Assembly: GCA_045106935.1 (NCBI GenBank)
Contig: JBGCFN010000016.1
Location: 1-64,000 of the forward strand
Length of the DNA stretch: 64,000 nt
Reading direction: 5' to 3'
Source of the DNA: UBA1858 sp045106935
GTDB lineage: Bacteria > Pseudomonadota > Gammaproteobacteria > UBA4575
Shown piece after piece: positions 9,729 through 18,657 of this stretch. The position numbers and the translations under genes were made by a program. The stretch's first letter is position 1. Each line of letters starts with the position of its first letter. The notes below the pieces were generated by a model. That model saw nothing but the letters and a program-made list of their open reading frames with translations. It had not been told where the DNA came from and ran no database searches.

Positions 9729-10328
9729 GTGATTAAAAAAATATCTTTGGTTAAACTACTCTTAGCATGCATGATGATTAGCGCTTCATTTTCTTGCAGC
9801 AATGACAAATCACCTAGCCTAGAAGAATTCGAACAGGCAGCCTCAGCGAAAATTAAAACACTAGCCACTAACCTTAAAACAGAACTGAGTACTTCCATGC
9901 AAACTGGCGGACCTGTTAGTGCTATTGATACCTGCAGAATCAAAGCACCTGAAATCTCAAACCGATTAAATAGTGCAGATGGTATTAAAATCAAACGTAC
10001 TAGCTTGCGTTTACGCAACCCCAATAACATAGCTGATAATTGGGAACGGGAAACACTTATGTCATTTGAGCAAGCGCTTTCCTCTGGGAAAGCAATCAAA
10101 GAAATGACACATAGCGAAAAAATTACAGATGGAAGTCAAACAACCCTTCGATTCATGCGCGCAATCCCCATCCAGCCAGTATGCCTAAGCTGTCATGGTG
10201 ACAAACAAGTCATGAGCAAAGAACTTATAAATGCACTGCAACAACATTATCCAAATGATGCTGCCACTGGATTCAATGCTGGTGAAATTCGAGGTGCATT
10301 CTCAGTGACACAAACAATTCAGCATTAA
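9729..10328 (+). CDS. Periplasmic Tll0287-like (DUF3365) haem protein
   Basis: 199-residue exported protein. The GTG start is chosen because it precedes a clear hydrophobic signal (about residues 8-22, ending S-F-S-C-S); C23 could be a lipidation site but the lipobox is a poor match. Residues about 40-195 fit the DUF3365/Tll0287-like fold, a PAS-related periplasmic or extracellular sensor domain. A single c-type haem motif, C152-L-S-C155-H156-G, lies near the end, preceded by M-R-A-I-P-I-Q. Members are found alone or fused to kinases and cyclases, and are thought to sense redox state or small ligands. Here it stands alone, 16 bp after pdxA and followed at once by a flavin-fold protein gene, which suggests a redox or haem theme. 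Real function unknown. Confidence 0.8.
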   Translation: MIKKISLVKLLLACMMISASFSCSNDKSPSLEEFEQAASAKIKTLATNLKTELSTSMQTGGPVSAIDTCRIKAPEISNRLNSADGIKIKRTSLRLRNPNNIADNWERETLMSFEQALSSGKAIKEMTHSEKITDGSQTTLRFMRAIPIQPVCLSCHGDKQVMSKELINALQQHYPNDAATGFNAGEIRGAFSVTQTIQH

Positions 10329-10337
10329 GGATTGCAC

Positions 10338-10715
10338 ATGAATTCATTACCACAATCTTTTCTCGACGCATGGGATCATCACGAACCACGCATGATATTG
10401 ACGACCGTCAGCCAATCTGGGGAACCAAATTCGGTATGGGTATTATGTGTGAATAAACTAGATGACAACAGAATATTGATTGCAAATAATTTCTTCAATA
10501 AAACCTTAGAGAACATACTCGCCGGCAGTCAAGGCGCCTTATTAATGATAGCTCCAGAAAGAGAAGCCTATCAAATAAAAGGATCTCTCGAATACTATAC
10601 TGATGGTCCTGTGTATGACGATATGAAAGCCTGGCTAGACCCTAAGTTTGCTGGCGTGGGTGCTGTTATCCTAAACATTAAGTCTATTTATTATGGCGCT
10701 GAAAAAGTACTTTAA
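10338..10715 (+). CDS. Pyridoxamine 5'-phosphate oxidase-fold (split-barrel) protein
   Basis: About 125 residues; the whole protein is one split beta-barrel of the FMN- or F420-binding PPOX superfamily. Recognisable parts are T-V-S-Q-S-G-E-P-N-S-V-W-V at the first strands, I-L-I-A-N-N-F-F-N-K-T-L and a terminal G-A-V-I-L-N-I-K-S-I-Y. The ATG at 10338 is preferred over the TTG two codons earlier because A-A-G-G-A lies six bases upstream. It is too short and lacks the C-terminal signature of PdxH, so it should not be called a PLP-synthesis enzyme despite the nearby pdxA. Likely roles are flavin or haem binding. It sits four bases before the next gene. Confidence 0.8.
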   Translation: MNSLPQSFLDAWDHHEPRMILTTVSQSGEPNSVWVLCVNKLDDNRILIANNFFNKTLENILAGSQGALLMIAPEREAYQIKGSLEYYTDGPVYDDMKAWLDPKFAGVGAVILNIKSIYYGAEKVL

Positions 10716-10719
10716 ACTT

Positions 10720-11232
10720 ATGAAAATATTTTTAACTTCTAGCTTGATTTTACTCTATTTTTTATCTTCATCGATTGCCGCAGATGAAAAAAATTCTGTC
10801 ACAAAATCTATTGCATTGAGCTCTAGTGAGGACTTCACTATACTAGATGAAGATGCATCAACTTTTACCATCAAACCTCTAAAACAAAAATTACGCTCGA
10901 TAGAAAATTTAAAAGATACCGAAGCAGTAGGTATTTCCTATTTAGGCAAATTAACCTTATCTGAAAGTGCCACCCCCCTCAGCGCATTACGTGAATTATC
11001 CGTACAAATATCAAGTGGGCTAGGAATTGATCTAGCATTAATTACAGATTCCACTACATCTCAGTCACTTCTCCCTCATGAGATGTTATTGCTGTATCAC
11101 CCACAACTAGTCATTACATTAGCTTTAACAAAAGTTGAAGACAGCGATCAATATACGTTAATTGGTACTTATGCCATCCCAGTTGATAACAACCAAAATA
11201 ACGCAATACAAAGCCAGCAAGATGAATCTTAA
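10720..11232 (+). CDS. Exported protein of unknown function
   Basis: 170 residues from the ATG at 10720, which opens directly into a signal peptide (M-K-I-F-L-T-S, hydrophobic stretch, cleavage after I-A-A). An in-frame ATG at 10693 exists but lies inside the preceding gene and would put a charged stub before the signal, so I reject it. The mature part has no cysteine and no membrane helix; I see two related-looking segments, S-L-G-K-L-T-L-type strand then a helix at about 80-105, and a hydrophobic strand V-I-T-L-A-L-T near 140, ending in a Q/N-rich tail. I do not recognise a family. Its position behind the haem protein and the flavin-fold protein suggests a shared periplasmic task. Confidence 0.75.
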   Translation: MKIFLTSSLILLYFLSSSIAADEKNSVTKSIALSSSEDFTILDEDASTFTIKPLKQKLRSIENLKDTEAVGISYLGKLTLSESATPLSALRELSVQISSGLGIDLALITDSTTSQSLLPHEMLLLYHPQLVITLALTKVEDSDQYTLIGTYAIPVDNNQNNAIQSQQDES

Positions 11233-11318
11233 TTTGCTGTCAATCAATAATGCCAGCTAGTTTTAATAGCCTTTTATTATAAAGATATAACCAAGACTTT
11301 CTGGCAATCAATATTCGT

Positions 11319-12098
11319 ATGCACCGTGCTCGCAAAAGATTTGGCCAAAACTTTTTAGTCGACCCAACTATTATACAATCGCTAGTTTCTGCCATTTCAC
11401 CAAGAAAGACTGATAATATTCTTGAAATAGGACCAGGACTCGGCGCCCTCACTAAACCACTGCTAAGCAAGGTGGATCGGCTAGAAGTTGTCGAACTAGA
11501 TCGTGATTTGATCGAACAGCTTAAACAATTAAACTCACAAGAAAAAACTGTCATCGTGCATCAAGATGATGCATTGAAATTTGATTTCACTGATCCTGCT
11601 AATCCTCGTCGAATTGTCGGCAATCTTCCATACAACATTTCAACACCTTTAATTTTTCACCTGCTAGATCAACTGCCTTCTATAATAGACATGCACTTTA
11701 TGCTACAAAAAGAAGTCGTCAGTAGAATTTGCGCTCCTAGTGGCAGCAGAAATTTTGGTAGATTATCTGCCATGGTGCAATCAAAATGCGTAGCACAACA
11801 ATTAATTGATGTCCCAGCAAACAGTTTTTCTCCTGCACCAAAAGTAACCTCTGCTTTTGTTCGCTTGACACCTCATGAACAAAGACTCTTCCCACCAGAA
11901 CTAGAAAAGACCTTTAAAGTGGTGGTACAAAAATGTTTCTCGCAACCGCGTAAAACACTTTCAAACAATTTAAAAGACACTATAAGTCATGATGAAATGA
12001 CTATGATTGGCATTGACCCATCGATACGCCCACAGCAACTCACGCTCGATAACTTAGTAGCACTTAGCAAAATCCACAAAAACACACCTTACAACTGA
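11319..12098 (+). CDS. rsmA: 16S rRNA dimethyladenosine transferase RsmA (KsgA)
   Basis: Methylates the two adjacent adenosines in helix 45 of 16S rRNA, a late small-subunit assembly check. 259 residues, standard length. The start M-H-R-A-R-K-R-F-G-Q-N-F-L-V-D is the family N-terminus. The SAM loop is I-L-E-I-G-P-G-L-G-A-L-T at about 36-47, an acidic E-L-D-R-D follows at the end of strand 2, and the catalytic motif IV is G-N-L-P-Y-N-I-S at about 103-110. The C-terminal helical domain is complete. apaG and apaH follow on the same strand, the order found in many Gammaproteobacteria. Confidence 0.97.
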   Translation: MHRARKRFGQNFLVDPTIIQSLVSAISPRKTDNILEIGPGLGALTKPLLSKVDRLEVVELDRDLIEQLKQLNSQEKTVIVHQDDALKFDFTDPANPRRIVGNLPYNISTPLIFHLLDQLPSIIDMHFMLQKEVVSRICAPSGSRNFGRLSAMVQSKCVAQQLIDVPANSFSPAPKVTSAFVRLTPHEQRLFPPELEKTFKVVVQKCFSQPRKTLSNNLKDTISHDEMTMIGIDPSIRPQQLTLDNLVALSKIHKNTPYN

Positions 12099-12155
12099 AA
12101 TAGTTTTGCAACAAACATCAAAGATATTCTTTTTTGACTACGGCATAATACTGGG

Positions 12156-12539
12156 ATGGATGAATTAGCCCCCTATAACATTAAGGTTAGTGTTGATACC
12201 ACTTACCTAGAGTCACAATCCGACACTAGCGATGATCGCTACGTCTTTGCCTATACAGTCACTATTCAAAATGATGGTGATGTGCCAGCTAAACTACTCA
12301 CGCGACATTGGGTAATTACAGATTCAAATGGTAAAACTCAAGAAGTTCGTGGCGATGGCGTGGTTGGAGAACAACCTCACCTTAAGCCAGGTGAAGGCTT
12401 TCAATACACTAGTGGTACCATGCTCGAAACGCCCGTCGGCACCATGCATGGTAGCTATCAAATGCAGGCTGATGATGGCACTGAATTTGACGCAGAAATA
12501 GAGTTATTTACTTTATCAGCACCTCGCGTGCTACATTAG
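12156..12539 (+). CDS. apaG: ApaG protein
   Basis: 127-residue single-domain protein with the fibronectin-III-like ApaG fold. Diagnostic stretches are Y-V-F-A-Y-T-V-T-I-Q-N, R-H-W-V-I-T-D-S-N-G, V-V-G-E-Q-P-H-L-K-P-G-E and a G-T-M-H-G-S-Y-Q-M strand near residue 107. The glycine-rich nucleotide-like stretch G-D-G-V-V-G-E is kept. Biochemical function in bacteria is not settled (pyrophosphate or nucleotide binding and Co2+/Mg2+ effects have been reported for homologues). Lies between rsmA and apaH, 57 bp and 32 bp away, as in E. coli. Confidence 0.96.
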   Translation: MDELAPYNIKVSVDTTYLESQSDTSDDRYVFAYTVTIQNDGDVPAKLLTRHWVITDSNGKTQEVRGDGVVGEQPHLKPGEGFQYTSGTMLETPVGTMHGSYQMQADDGTEFDAEIELFTLSAPRVLH

Positions 12540-12571
12540 AGTCTCAATGACAATTCAAGTTTTTCTTTTCT

Positions 12572-13408
12572 ATGGCTGTCTATGCAATTGGTGACATTCA
12601 AGGTTGTTTCAGCGAATTAGAACAGCTTTTAACTAGTATTAATTTCAGCGCGAACACTGACCAGCTCTGGTTTGTTGGTGATTTGGTAAATCGTGGTCCA
12701 CAGTCTTTAGAAACTATTCAGTTTGTCCGCACGCTGGGTGATACCGCAAAATGCGTCTTAGGGAATCACGATATTCATTTAATTGCCTGCCATGCAGGCG
12801 TACAAACATGTAAACCTAGCAGCTCACTTAATCATATTTTACAACATCATCAAGCTGATGAGATGATTGATTGGCTACGATTCCAACCACTGCTCTATCA
12901 TGACTCCCATCTCGATTGGCTGATGGTACATGCGGGTCTCATCCCACAGTGGGATTTAACTACTGCTAAATCATGTGCAAAAGAAATTGAATCTCAGTTA
13001 AAAAGCGATAACTATATAGACTTTCTTCGTCACGCCTATGGCGACACGCCTAATCAGTGGCATTCAGAGTTATCTGAGGAAGATCGTTGGCGAGTGAGTT
13101 TAAATGCATTTACACGTCTGCGATTATGCGACAAACAAGGAAGAATGAATTTTAGTTACAAAGGCCAAATGGGTAAGCAGGACAAACATTTATTCGCTTG
13201 GTTTGATGTACCTAGACAATCCGAAGATTTAAATATTATCTTTGGACACTGGTCTGCATTAGGCCTAAAACAATCGCCTAATCTATTGGGGCTGGATACT
13301 GGTTGCTTATGGGGAAGTCAGTTAACTGCGGCCCGCATTGATATTAAGCCTGTCTCCTTGCATCAGATTGAATGCACTGCAAAAAAGAAAATTACTGACG
13401 CCGAGTAA
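12572..13408 (+). CDS. apaH: Symmetrical bis(5'-nucleosyl)-tetraphosphatase ApaH
   Basis: Splits diadenosine tetraphosphate into two ADP and also removes Np4 caps from RNA. 278 residues, matching E. coli ApaH (280). Metallophosphatase motifs: G-D-I-Q-G-C at 7-12, G-D-L-V-N-R-G at about 35-41, L-G-N-H-D at about 67-71, V-H-A-G-L-I-P near 115, and G-H-W-S-A-L-G near 227, which supply the dinuclear metal ligands. Its last 17 bp overlap the end of folA, which runs the other way, so there is no room for a separate terminator and the two transcripts are antisense at their 3' ends. Confidence 0.97.
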   Translation: MAVYAIGDIQGCFSELEQLLTSINFSANTDQLWFVGDLVNRGPQSLETIQFVRTLGDTAKCVLGNHDIHLIACHAGVQTCKPSSSLNHILQHHQADEMIDWLRFQPLLYHDSHLDWLMVHAGLIPQWDLTTAKSCAKEIESQLKSDNYIDFLRHAYGDTPNQWHSELSEEDRWRVSLNAFTRLRLCDKQGRMNFSYKGQMGKQDKHLFAWFDVPRQSEDLNIIFGHWSALGLKQSPNLLGLDTGCLWGSQLTAARIDIKPVSLHQIECTAKKKITDAE

Positions 13409-13886
13409 AATACTTAAAAACCATATTATGTGGATTTTTTTCATTCGCTTGATATGTCTGCTCACGCACCAGGTCCCATTCAGACAGATCAACCTCAGGA
13501 AAGAATCGGTCTCCTTCCACTTTTATATCTACATTTGTGATATAGAGTTCTTCAGCCAAATTGATGCATTGCCGATAGATATCAGCGCCACCGATAATAA
13601 ATAATATTTCTTCATCATTAACTAACTTTAGCCCTGAAGCTACACTCGTCACAACATCACAGCCTTTACAAATCAACTCCGGATCACGTGTCACGATAAT
13701 ATTTTGCCGACCCGGTAGCGGTTTAATTTTAAGAGACTCATATGTCTTTCGCCCCATTAATACGGGTGAACCTAATGTAATTCGCTTGAAATACTGCAAA
13801 TCTGCAGGACAATACCAAGGGATAGTATTCCCTGCACCAATTACATTATCCTCAGCAACAGCGACAATAATAGCAATCTTGGTCAT
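13392..13886 (-). CDS. folA: Dihydrofolate reductase
   Basis: NADPH-dependent reduction of dihydrofolate to tetrahydrofolate, closing the cycle opened by thymidylate synthase. 164 residues, normal chromosomal type. Visible are I-V-A-V-A-E-D-N-V-I-G at the N-terminus, I-P-W-Y-C-P-A-D-L-Q-Y-F-K with the substrate-binding aspartate D29 (D27 in E. coli), L-M-G-R-K-T-Y-E-S-L for NADPH, and the F-I-I-G-G-A-D-I-Y strand. The usual W-H-L-P is W-Y-C-P here. It overlaps thyA by 4 bp and is the last gene of lgt-thyA-folA, a common arrangement that balances the two folate steps. Confidence 0.96.
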   Translation of the reverse strand: MTKIAIIVAVAEDNVIGAGNTIPWYCPADLQYFKRITLGSPVLMGRKTYESLKIKPLPGRQNIIVTRDPELICKGCDVVTSVASGLKLVNDEEILFIIGGADIYRQCINLAEELYITNVDIKVEGDRFFPEVDLSEWDLVREQTYQANEKNPHNMVFKYFTRRQ

Positions 13887-14677
13887 ACTGCTACCGGCGC
13901 TGAAATATGCGGGTGTGACTGATAATCTTTTAATTCAAAGTCATCATACTGGAAATCGAAAATCGAGCTCACTTTCCTAGTGATTTCTAATGTCGGCAGG
14001 TCATAGGGTTTTCTTTGTAATTGCAATTTGGCCTGCTCAATATGATTTTTATACACATGCACATCACCAAAAGTATGAACAAACTCCCCTACTTCAAGTT
14101 CTGTCACATGTGCCACCATCATTACCAACAGCGCATAGGAAGCAATATTAAATGGCACGCCTAAAAACACATCGGCACTACGTTGATACAACTGACACGA
14201 CAATTTTCCTTCTGCCACGTAAAATTGAAACATCGTATGACAAGGAGGTAATGCCATTTTATCGATTTCGCCAACATTCCACGCACTGATAATATGACGA
14301 CGCGAAAATGGATTAATTTTTATCTGTTCAATCAATTCACTAAGTTGATCGATTGATTCCCCGCTTGCAGTTGGCCATGCGCGCCATTGCGCACCATAAA
14401 CCGGGCCTAGCTCTCCATTATCATCAGCCCATTCATTCCATATACTCACTCCAACATCTTGCAATGATTTAACGTTAGTTTCTCCGCGCAAAAACCAAAG
14501 TAACTCATGAATAATTGACTTCGTATGAAGTTTTTTTGTTGTCATCAATGGAAAACCTTCGTTCAAATCAAAACGCATCTGATAACCAAAGGTAGAAATT
14601 GTGCCTGTTCCGGTTCTATCTTGTTGTTCAACACCATTTTCCAGTACATGATTCAATAATGTTAAATACTGCTTCAT
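13883..14677 (-). CDS. thyA: Thymidylate synthase
   Basis: Converts dUMP to dTMP using methylene-tetrahydrofolate. 264 residues, exactly the length of E. coli ThyA, with the catalytic cysteine at C146 in L-P-P-C-H-T-M-F-Q. Other landmarks: R-T-G-T-G-T-I-S near 21-28, L-L-W-F-L-R-G-E near 81, Y-Q-R-S-A-D-V-F-L-G-V-P-F-N-I-A-S-Y for dUMP binding, and H-V-Y-K-N-H near 208. Stop and start overlap by 4 bp with both lgt upstream and folA downstream, so the three are translationally coupled. Confidence 0.98.
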   Translation of the reverse strand: MKQYLTLLNHVLENGVEQQDRTGTGTISTFGYQMRFDLNEGFPLMTTKKLHTKSIIHELLWFLRGETNVKSLQDVGVSIWNEWADDNGELGPVYGAQWRAWPTASGESIDQLSELIEQIKINPFSRRHIISAWNVGEIDKMALPPCHTMFQFYVAEGKLSCQLYQRSADVFLGVPFNIASYALLVMMVAHVTELEVGEFVHTFGDVHVYKNHIEQAKLQLQRKPYDLPTLEITRKVSSIFDFQYDDFELKDYQSHPHISAPVAV

Positions 14678-15468
14678 ATTTTTTTCTCAAACATATTTTT
14701 TTTAGCTAACCATAGCAAGAGTATTCCGGCAGCAATCATTGGCAAACTGAGCAATTGCCCCATCGTCATCCACCCAAACGCAATAAAGCCAAGATGATCA
14801 TCTGGCTGACGCGTAAATTCAACGATAAATCTAAATGCCCCATATAAAATCAAAAACCAGCCGGACACAGAACCAATTGCACGCTGCTTTGCTGAATAGA
14901 CCCATAAAACAATAAACATCACAACACCTTCCAACACTGCTTGATATAGTTGTGATGGATGCCGCAGCAAGTTATCAACTTGAGGGAAAATCATTCCCCA
15001 TGCCACATCTGTGGTTCTCCCCCAAAGTTCTCCATTAATAAAATTACCTACCCTACCAAAACCCAATCCTAACGGGACTAAGGGTGCTATAAAGTCAGCG
15101 AGACGGAAAAAGCCCCACTCTCTTTTTTTCTGGTACAACCAAATTGCGGTGAGTACGCCGATCAAACCACCATGAAAGCTCATCCCTCCTTCCCAAATTT
15201 TAAATAGATACAAAGGGTTTGCTAGAAAATAATCTATATTATAAAAAATCACTGAGCCTACGCGTCCACCAACAATGACGCCTAGGACTGCATAAAACAA
15301 AAAGTCACTGACTTGCTCAGGGCGTATAAAACTTTCGGGCTTACTGGCACGCTTAGTTCCCAGATACCAGAATGCAGCAAAACCACATAGATACATTAAG
15401 CCATACCAGCGTACTGCTAGTGGGCCAAGTTGGAAGATGATGGGGTCAAATTGAGGATGTACTAACAT
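14674..15468 (-). CDS. lgt: Prolipoprotein diacylglyceryl transferase
   Basis: Inner-membrane enzyme that attaches diacylglycerol to the lipobox cysteine of lipoproteins, the first step of lipoprotein maturation. 264 residues with about seven membrane segments. The family signature G-R-V-G-N-F-I-N-G-E-L-W-G-R is at about 139-152 and the essential H-G-G-L-I-G is near 99-104; G-V-I-V-G-G-R-V-G carries a conserved arginine. First gene of the lgt-thyA-folA operon and divergent from the DUF255 gene, 117 bp apart. Potential lipoprotein substrate within the window: the PCu(A)C protein at 18658. Confidence 0.97.
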   Translation of the reverse strand: MLVHPQFDPIIFQLGPLAVRWYGLMYLCGFAAFWYLGTKRASKPESFIRPEQVSDFLFYAVLGVIVGGRVGSVIFYNIDYFLANPLYLFKIWEGGMSFHGGLIGVLTAIWLYQKKREWGFFRLADFIAPLVPLGLGFGRVGNFINGELWGRTTDVAWGMIFPQVDNLLRHPSQLYQAVLEGVVMFIVLWVYSAKQRAIGSVSGWFLILYGAFRFIVEFTRQPDDHLGFIAFGWMTMGQLLSLPMIAAGILLLWLAKKNMFEKKI

Positions 15469-15585
15469 AGTGAGGATATTAACACGCTAGTATTAATATG
15501 TTTTAGTCGTATACATCTTTGGCGCTAGTTACATTAATTTTCCATCTGGTTATAGTAAAAACATAAAACACATAGAGCATTCGCC

Positions 15586-17661
15586 ATGTCTAAAAATCAT
15601 CTAGTCAATGAAACCAGCCCATATCTATTACAGCATGCTGATAACCCAGTCGAGTGGTACCCATGGGGGCCTGAGGCACTGAAAAAAGCACAGACAGAAA
15701 ATAAACCTATCTTGTTATCCATTGGCTATTCTGCTTGCCATTGGTGCCACGTGATGGCACATGAATCATTCGAAGACGAACAAAGCGCAGCACTGATGAA
15801 TGAATTATTCATCAACATCAAAGTAGATAGAGAAGAACGTCCCGACATAGATAAAATTTACCAAACAGCACAATTCTTACTCACCCAGCGTACTGGAGGT
15901 TGGCCATTAACCATGTTCTTGACTCCAGACGATCAAATTCCTTTTTTTGGTGGCACTTATTTCCCAGACCAAGCACGCCACGGTTTACCCGCGTTCAAAG
16001 ACTTACTAAAACATATTGCTAAATCCTACCAAGATAAGCCGAATGAAATAGCAAAACAAAATCAATCATTACAAGATGTTTTAAAAAATATCTATCAATC
16101 CACACATGCACCTGTGTCACTAGACAACAGCATTCTTAAAGCGGCTAAAGATCAGCTAACAGACACATTTGATAATCAGCATGGTGGATTTGGAAAAGCA
16201 CCAAAATTTCCTCACCCTTCTAATATTGAGTTTCTATTAAGATATTGGAGTATTAGTAAACAACTAGGGAAAGAAGACTCTCAAGCCTTACACCCGGCTA
16301 CTTATACTTTAGAAAGAATGGCGAGTGGAGGCTTATTCGATCATGTGAGTGGTGGGTTCTACCGTTACTCAGTAGATGATTATTGGATGATACCGCATTT
16401 CGAGAAAATGCTTTATGACAATGGCCCTCTACTAAATTTATATAGCCAGGCCTATCAAGCAACTGGTGAAGGTAGATTTAAGACAGCTGCAATAGACACT
16501 GCGCAGTGGGTCATGCGCGATATGCAATCTCCTGAGGGGGGCTACTATTCATCAATTGATGCAGATTCAGAAGGAATAGAGGGCCAATTTTATATCTGGG
16601 AACAACAACAATTAGAGTCTATTTTAAATAAGCAAGAGTATGCGGTTGTCAGTCACCGCTTTGGAATTGACCGAGGCCCAAATTTTGAAGACAAATTTCA
16701 CTTGCACGAATTTGCCAGCTTAAATGAATGTGCTGAAGAACTTTCTCTTGATGAGACTGAGTGCAGGAATATATGGGCGCAGGCACAAGCGAAATTATAT
16801 ACGCATAGAATCTCGCGAGTTGCACCTGGTAGAGATGATAAAATACTTACTAGCTGGAATGCGCTTATGATCAAAGCCATGCTGATGGCTAGCCGTACTT
16901 TCAAGTGTGAAGATTGCTTTGATTCAGCTCAACAAGCACTACATTTCATACATAATGAAATGTATCTAAACAAGCGTTTATTTGCGACATACAAAGATGG
17001 AAAGGCCCACCTTAATGCTTACTTAGATGATTATGCATTTTTACTTGATGCGATATTGGAATATTTACAAACCCACTGGAACAGCGACTATCTGCTACTG
17101 GCAATAGAACTTGCAGATGTATTGTTAACTCAATTTGAGGATACCGAGCAAGGTGGCTTTTATTTCACCGCTAATGATCATGAAACACTGATACAAAGAC
17201 CCAAAGTCACCTCTGACGAAGCCACTCCTTCTGGTAATGGAATAGCCGCTTCCGCTTTGCTTAGATTGGGCTATTTACTCTCGGAACCCAAATATATACA
17301 AGCCGCTGAACAGACTCTTCATTACGCAAGCCAGCAAGTCACAAGTACGCCAATGGCACACGCTTCATTGCTGCGCTGCAGTGAAGAAATCAATAATCCG
17401 CCAACGACCATAATTATTCGCGGAGATAACGATGAGCTAAAAGACTGGCAACAACTTTGTCAGCAAAATTTCAATCCACAAAGAATGACGTTTGCTATAC
17501 CAAGCAATTCAGAAAACCTGCCTGAATCATTACAAAATAAATTTTCCGAGAATGGCGGGATAGTGGCATATATATGCCAAGGAACAAGTTGCCAAGCACC
17601 AATCAATCAAATAACACAATTAAGTCAAGCGCTAGACAACTCTTCAAACAATACTATTTAA
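15586..17661 (+). CDS. DUF255 thioredoxin-fold / six-hairpin glycosidase-like protein (YyaL, SPATA20 family)
   Basis: 691 residues, normal for the family. The N-terminal thioredoxin-like domain (about 1-165) opens with the family hallmark H-L-V-N-E-T-S-P-Y-L-L-Q-H and has a C-H-W-C motif at 51-54 (S-A-C-H-W-C-H-V-M). The rest, from about 190 on, is an alpha/alpha toroid related to N-acylglucosamine epimerases, with F-G-K-A-P-K-F-P-H-P near 205 and a G-F-Y-R-Y-S-V-D near 264. No signal peptide, so cytosolic. Function is not known; redox or carbohydrate-related roles have been suggested. Its stop overlaps the stop of tpx (opposite strand) by 4 bp. Confidence 0.93.
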   Translation: MSKNHLVNETSPYLLQHADNPVEWYPWGPEALKKAQTENKPILLSIGYSACHWCHVMAHESFEDEQSAALMNELFINIKVDREERPDIDKIYQTAQFLLTQRTGGWPLTMFLTPDDQIPFFGGTYFPDQARHGLPAFKDLLKHIAKSYQDKPNEIAKQNQSLQDVLKNIYQSTHAPVSLDNSILKAAKDQLTDTFDNQHGGFGKAPKFPHPSNIEFLLRYWSISKQLGKEDSQALHPATYTLERMASGGLFDHVSGGFYRYSVDDYWMIPHFEKMLYDNGPLLNLYSQAYQATGEGRFKTAAIDTAQWVMRDMQSPEGGYYSSIDADSEGIEGQFYIWEQQQLESILNKQEYAVVSHRFGIDRGPNFEDKFHLHEFASLNECAEELSLDETECRNIWAQAQAKLYTHRISRVAPGRDDKILTSWNALMIKAMLMASRTFKCEDCFDSAQQALHFIHNEMYLNKRLFATYKDGKAHLNAYLDDYAFLLDAILEYLQTHWNSDYLLLAIELADVLLTQFEDTEQGGFYFTANDHETLIQRPKVTSDEATPSGNGIAASALLRLGYLLSEPKYIQAAEQTLHYASQQVTSTPMAHASLLRCSEEINNPPTTIIIRGDNDELKDWQQLCQQNFNPQRMTFAIPSNSENLPESLQNKFSENGGIVAYICQGTSCQAPINQITQLSQALDNSSNNTI

Positions 17662-18158
17662 CCAATCGCTTTTAATGCTGCATCATAATCAGGCTCATCA
17701 GCGATTTCTCCAACAAGCTGTGTATAGATAACATCATTATCAGCATCTAGCACGACGACTGCACGTGCAGTGATTCCGGCAAGCGGTCCATCTTGTATTA
17801 AAACACCATAGTCAGTTGCAAAATTTTGATTTCGCATCATTGATAGTGTGACAACATTTTCGACATTCTCGCTAGTACAAAATCTTGACATAGCAAATGG
17901 AAGATCAGCCGCAACGGTCAATACCACCATATCATTCCTATCAGCTGCAAAATCACCGAATTTTTTAGTCGATGTCGCGCATACAGGTGTGTCCAGACTT
18001 GGAACGATATTAATCAACTTTTTCTTACCAACAAATTCATCTAGATTCACATTGTTAAGATCTTTATCAACCAACTGAAAGTCAGGTGCTTGTGATCCTA
18101 TCGCCGGCAAATCTCCATTCGTATGAATTTCATTTCCTTGTAGTGTAATAGTTGCCAT
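17658..18158 (-). CDS. tpx: Thiol peroxidase Tpx (atypical 2-Cys peroxiredoxin)
   Basis: Thioredoxin-dependent reduction of lipid and hydrogen peroxides. 166 residues, as in E. coli (168). The peroxidatic cysteine is C60 in D-T-P-V-C-A-T-S-T, and the resolving cysteine is C94 in S-R-F-C-T-S-E, the Tpx spacing. The N-terminus T-L-Q-G-N-E-I-H-T-N-G-D-L-P is typical, without a strong signal peptide. It stands alone between the DUF255 gene (convergent, 4-bp overlap) and gcvH upstream on the same strand. Confidence 0.96.
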   Translation of the reverse strand: MATITLQGNEIHTNGDLPAIGSQAPDFQLVDKDLNNVNLDEFVGKKKLINIVPSLDTPVCATSTKKFGDFAADRNDMVVLTVAADLPFAMSRFCTSENVENVVTLSMMRNQNFATDYGVLIQDGPLAGITARAVVVLDADNDVIYTQLVGEIADEPDYDAALKAIG

Positions 18159-18209
18159 TTACTCCCCCAAAATTATATTAATAATCTCTTGTATTGATCT
18201 GATGCTATT

Positions 18210-18581
18210 TTACTTTTGTTTATTATACTCATCCCATGTCATTTTGCCTTCAATAACATAGGCTTCAACTGCTTTAATTTTAACAATCCAGCCTTTTTCA
18301 TAAGGTGATTCATTAATCAATTCTGGATCATCTGCCAACTGATCATTCACTGCTATAATTTCACCATCAACTGGACAAATAATATCCGATGCTGATTTAA
18401 CTGACTCCACCACTGCACAAGCTTTTCCTGCTTGCGTTTTCACACCGGTATCGGGTAGATCTACAAATACAATGTCGCCGAGTTGTTCTTGAGCAAAATC
18501 AGTTATCCCCAAAATGAAATCCTCCTCATTTTGAGTCTCTAGCCATACATGATTTTGGGTATAAATTTTCTCTAAATTCAT
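18210..18581 (-). CDS. gcvH: Glycine cleavage system H protein
   Basis: Lipoylated carrier that shuttles the aminomethyl group between the P, T and L proteins of glycine cleavage. From the ATG at 18581 it is 123 residues and begins like other GcvH proteins (Y-T-Q-N-H-V-W-L); an in-frame ATG at 18620 would add a 13-residue stub without homology. The lipoyl lysine is K62 in V-E-S-V-K-S-A-S-D-I. The G-I-T-D-F-A-Q-E-Q-L-G-D-I-V-F-V-D-L-P stretch is standard. gcvP and gcvT are not adjacent, and no glycine riboswitch fits the short gap upstream. It is divergent from the copper-chaperone gene. Confidence 0.94.
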   Translation of the reverse strand: MNLEKIYTQNHVWLETQNEEDFILGITDFAQEQLGDIVFVDLPDTGVKTQAGKACAVVESVKSASDIICPVDGEIIAVNDQLADDPELINESPYEKGWIVKIKAVEAYVIEGKMTWDEYNKQK

Positions 18582-18657
18582 ATCAATCTTATTCGATTTT
18601 ATCCTCTGAATATCCAGCAATGATATAATAAAAACACACTATAACTGAACTAAAACC

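Noticed and set aside
18210..18620. GcvH-like gene as LbpA of the sulphur-oxidising Hdr pathway
   Set aside because: The E-S-V-K-S-A-S-D context is that of ordinary GcvH, and no hdr, lipoate-assembly or dsr genes are nearby.
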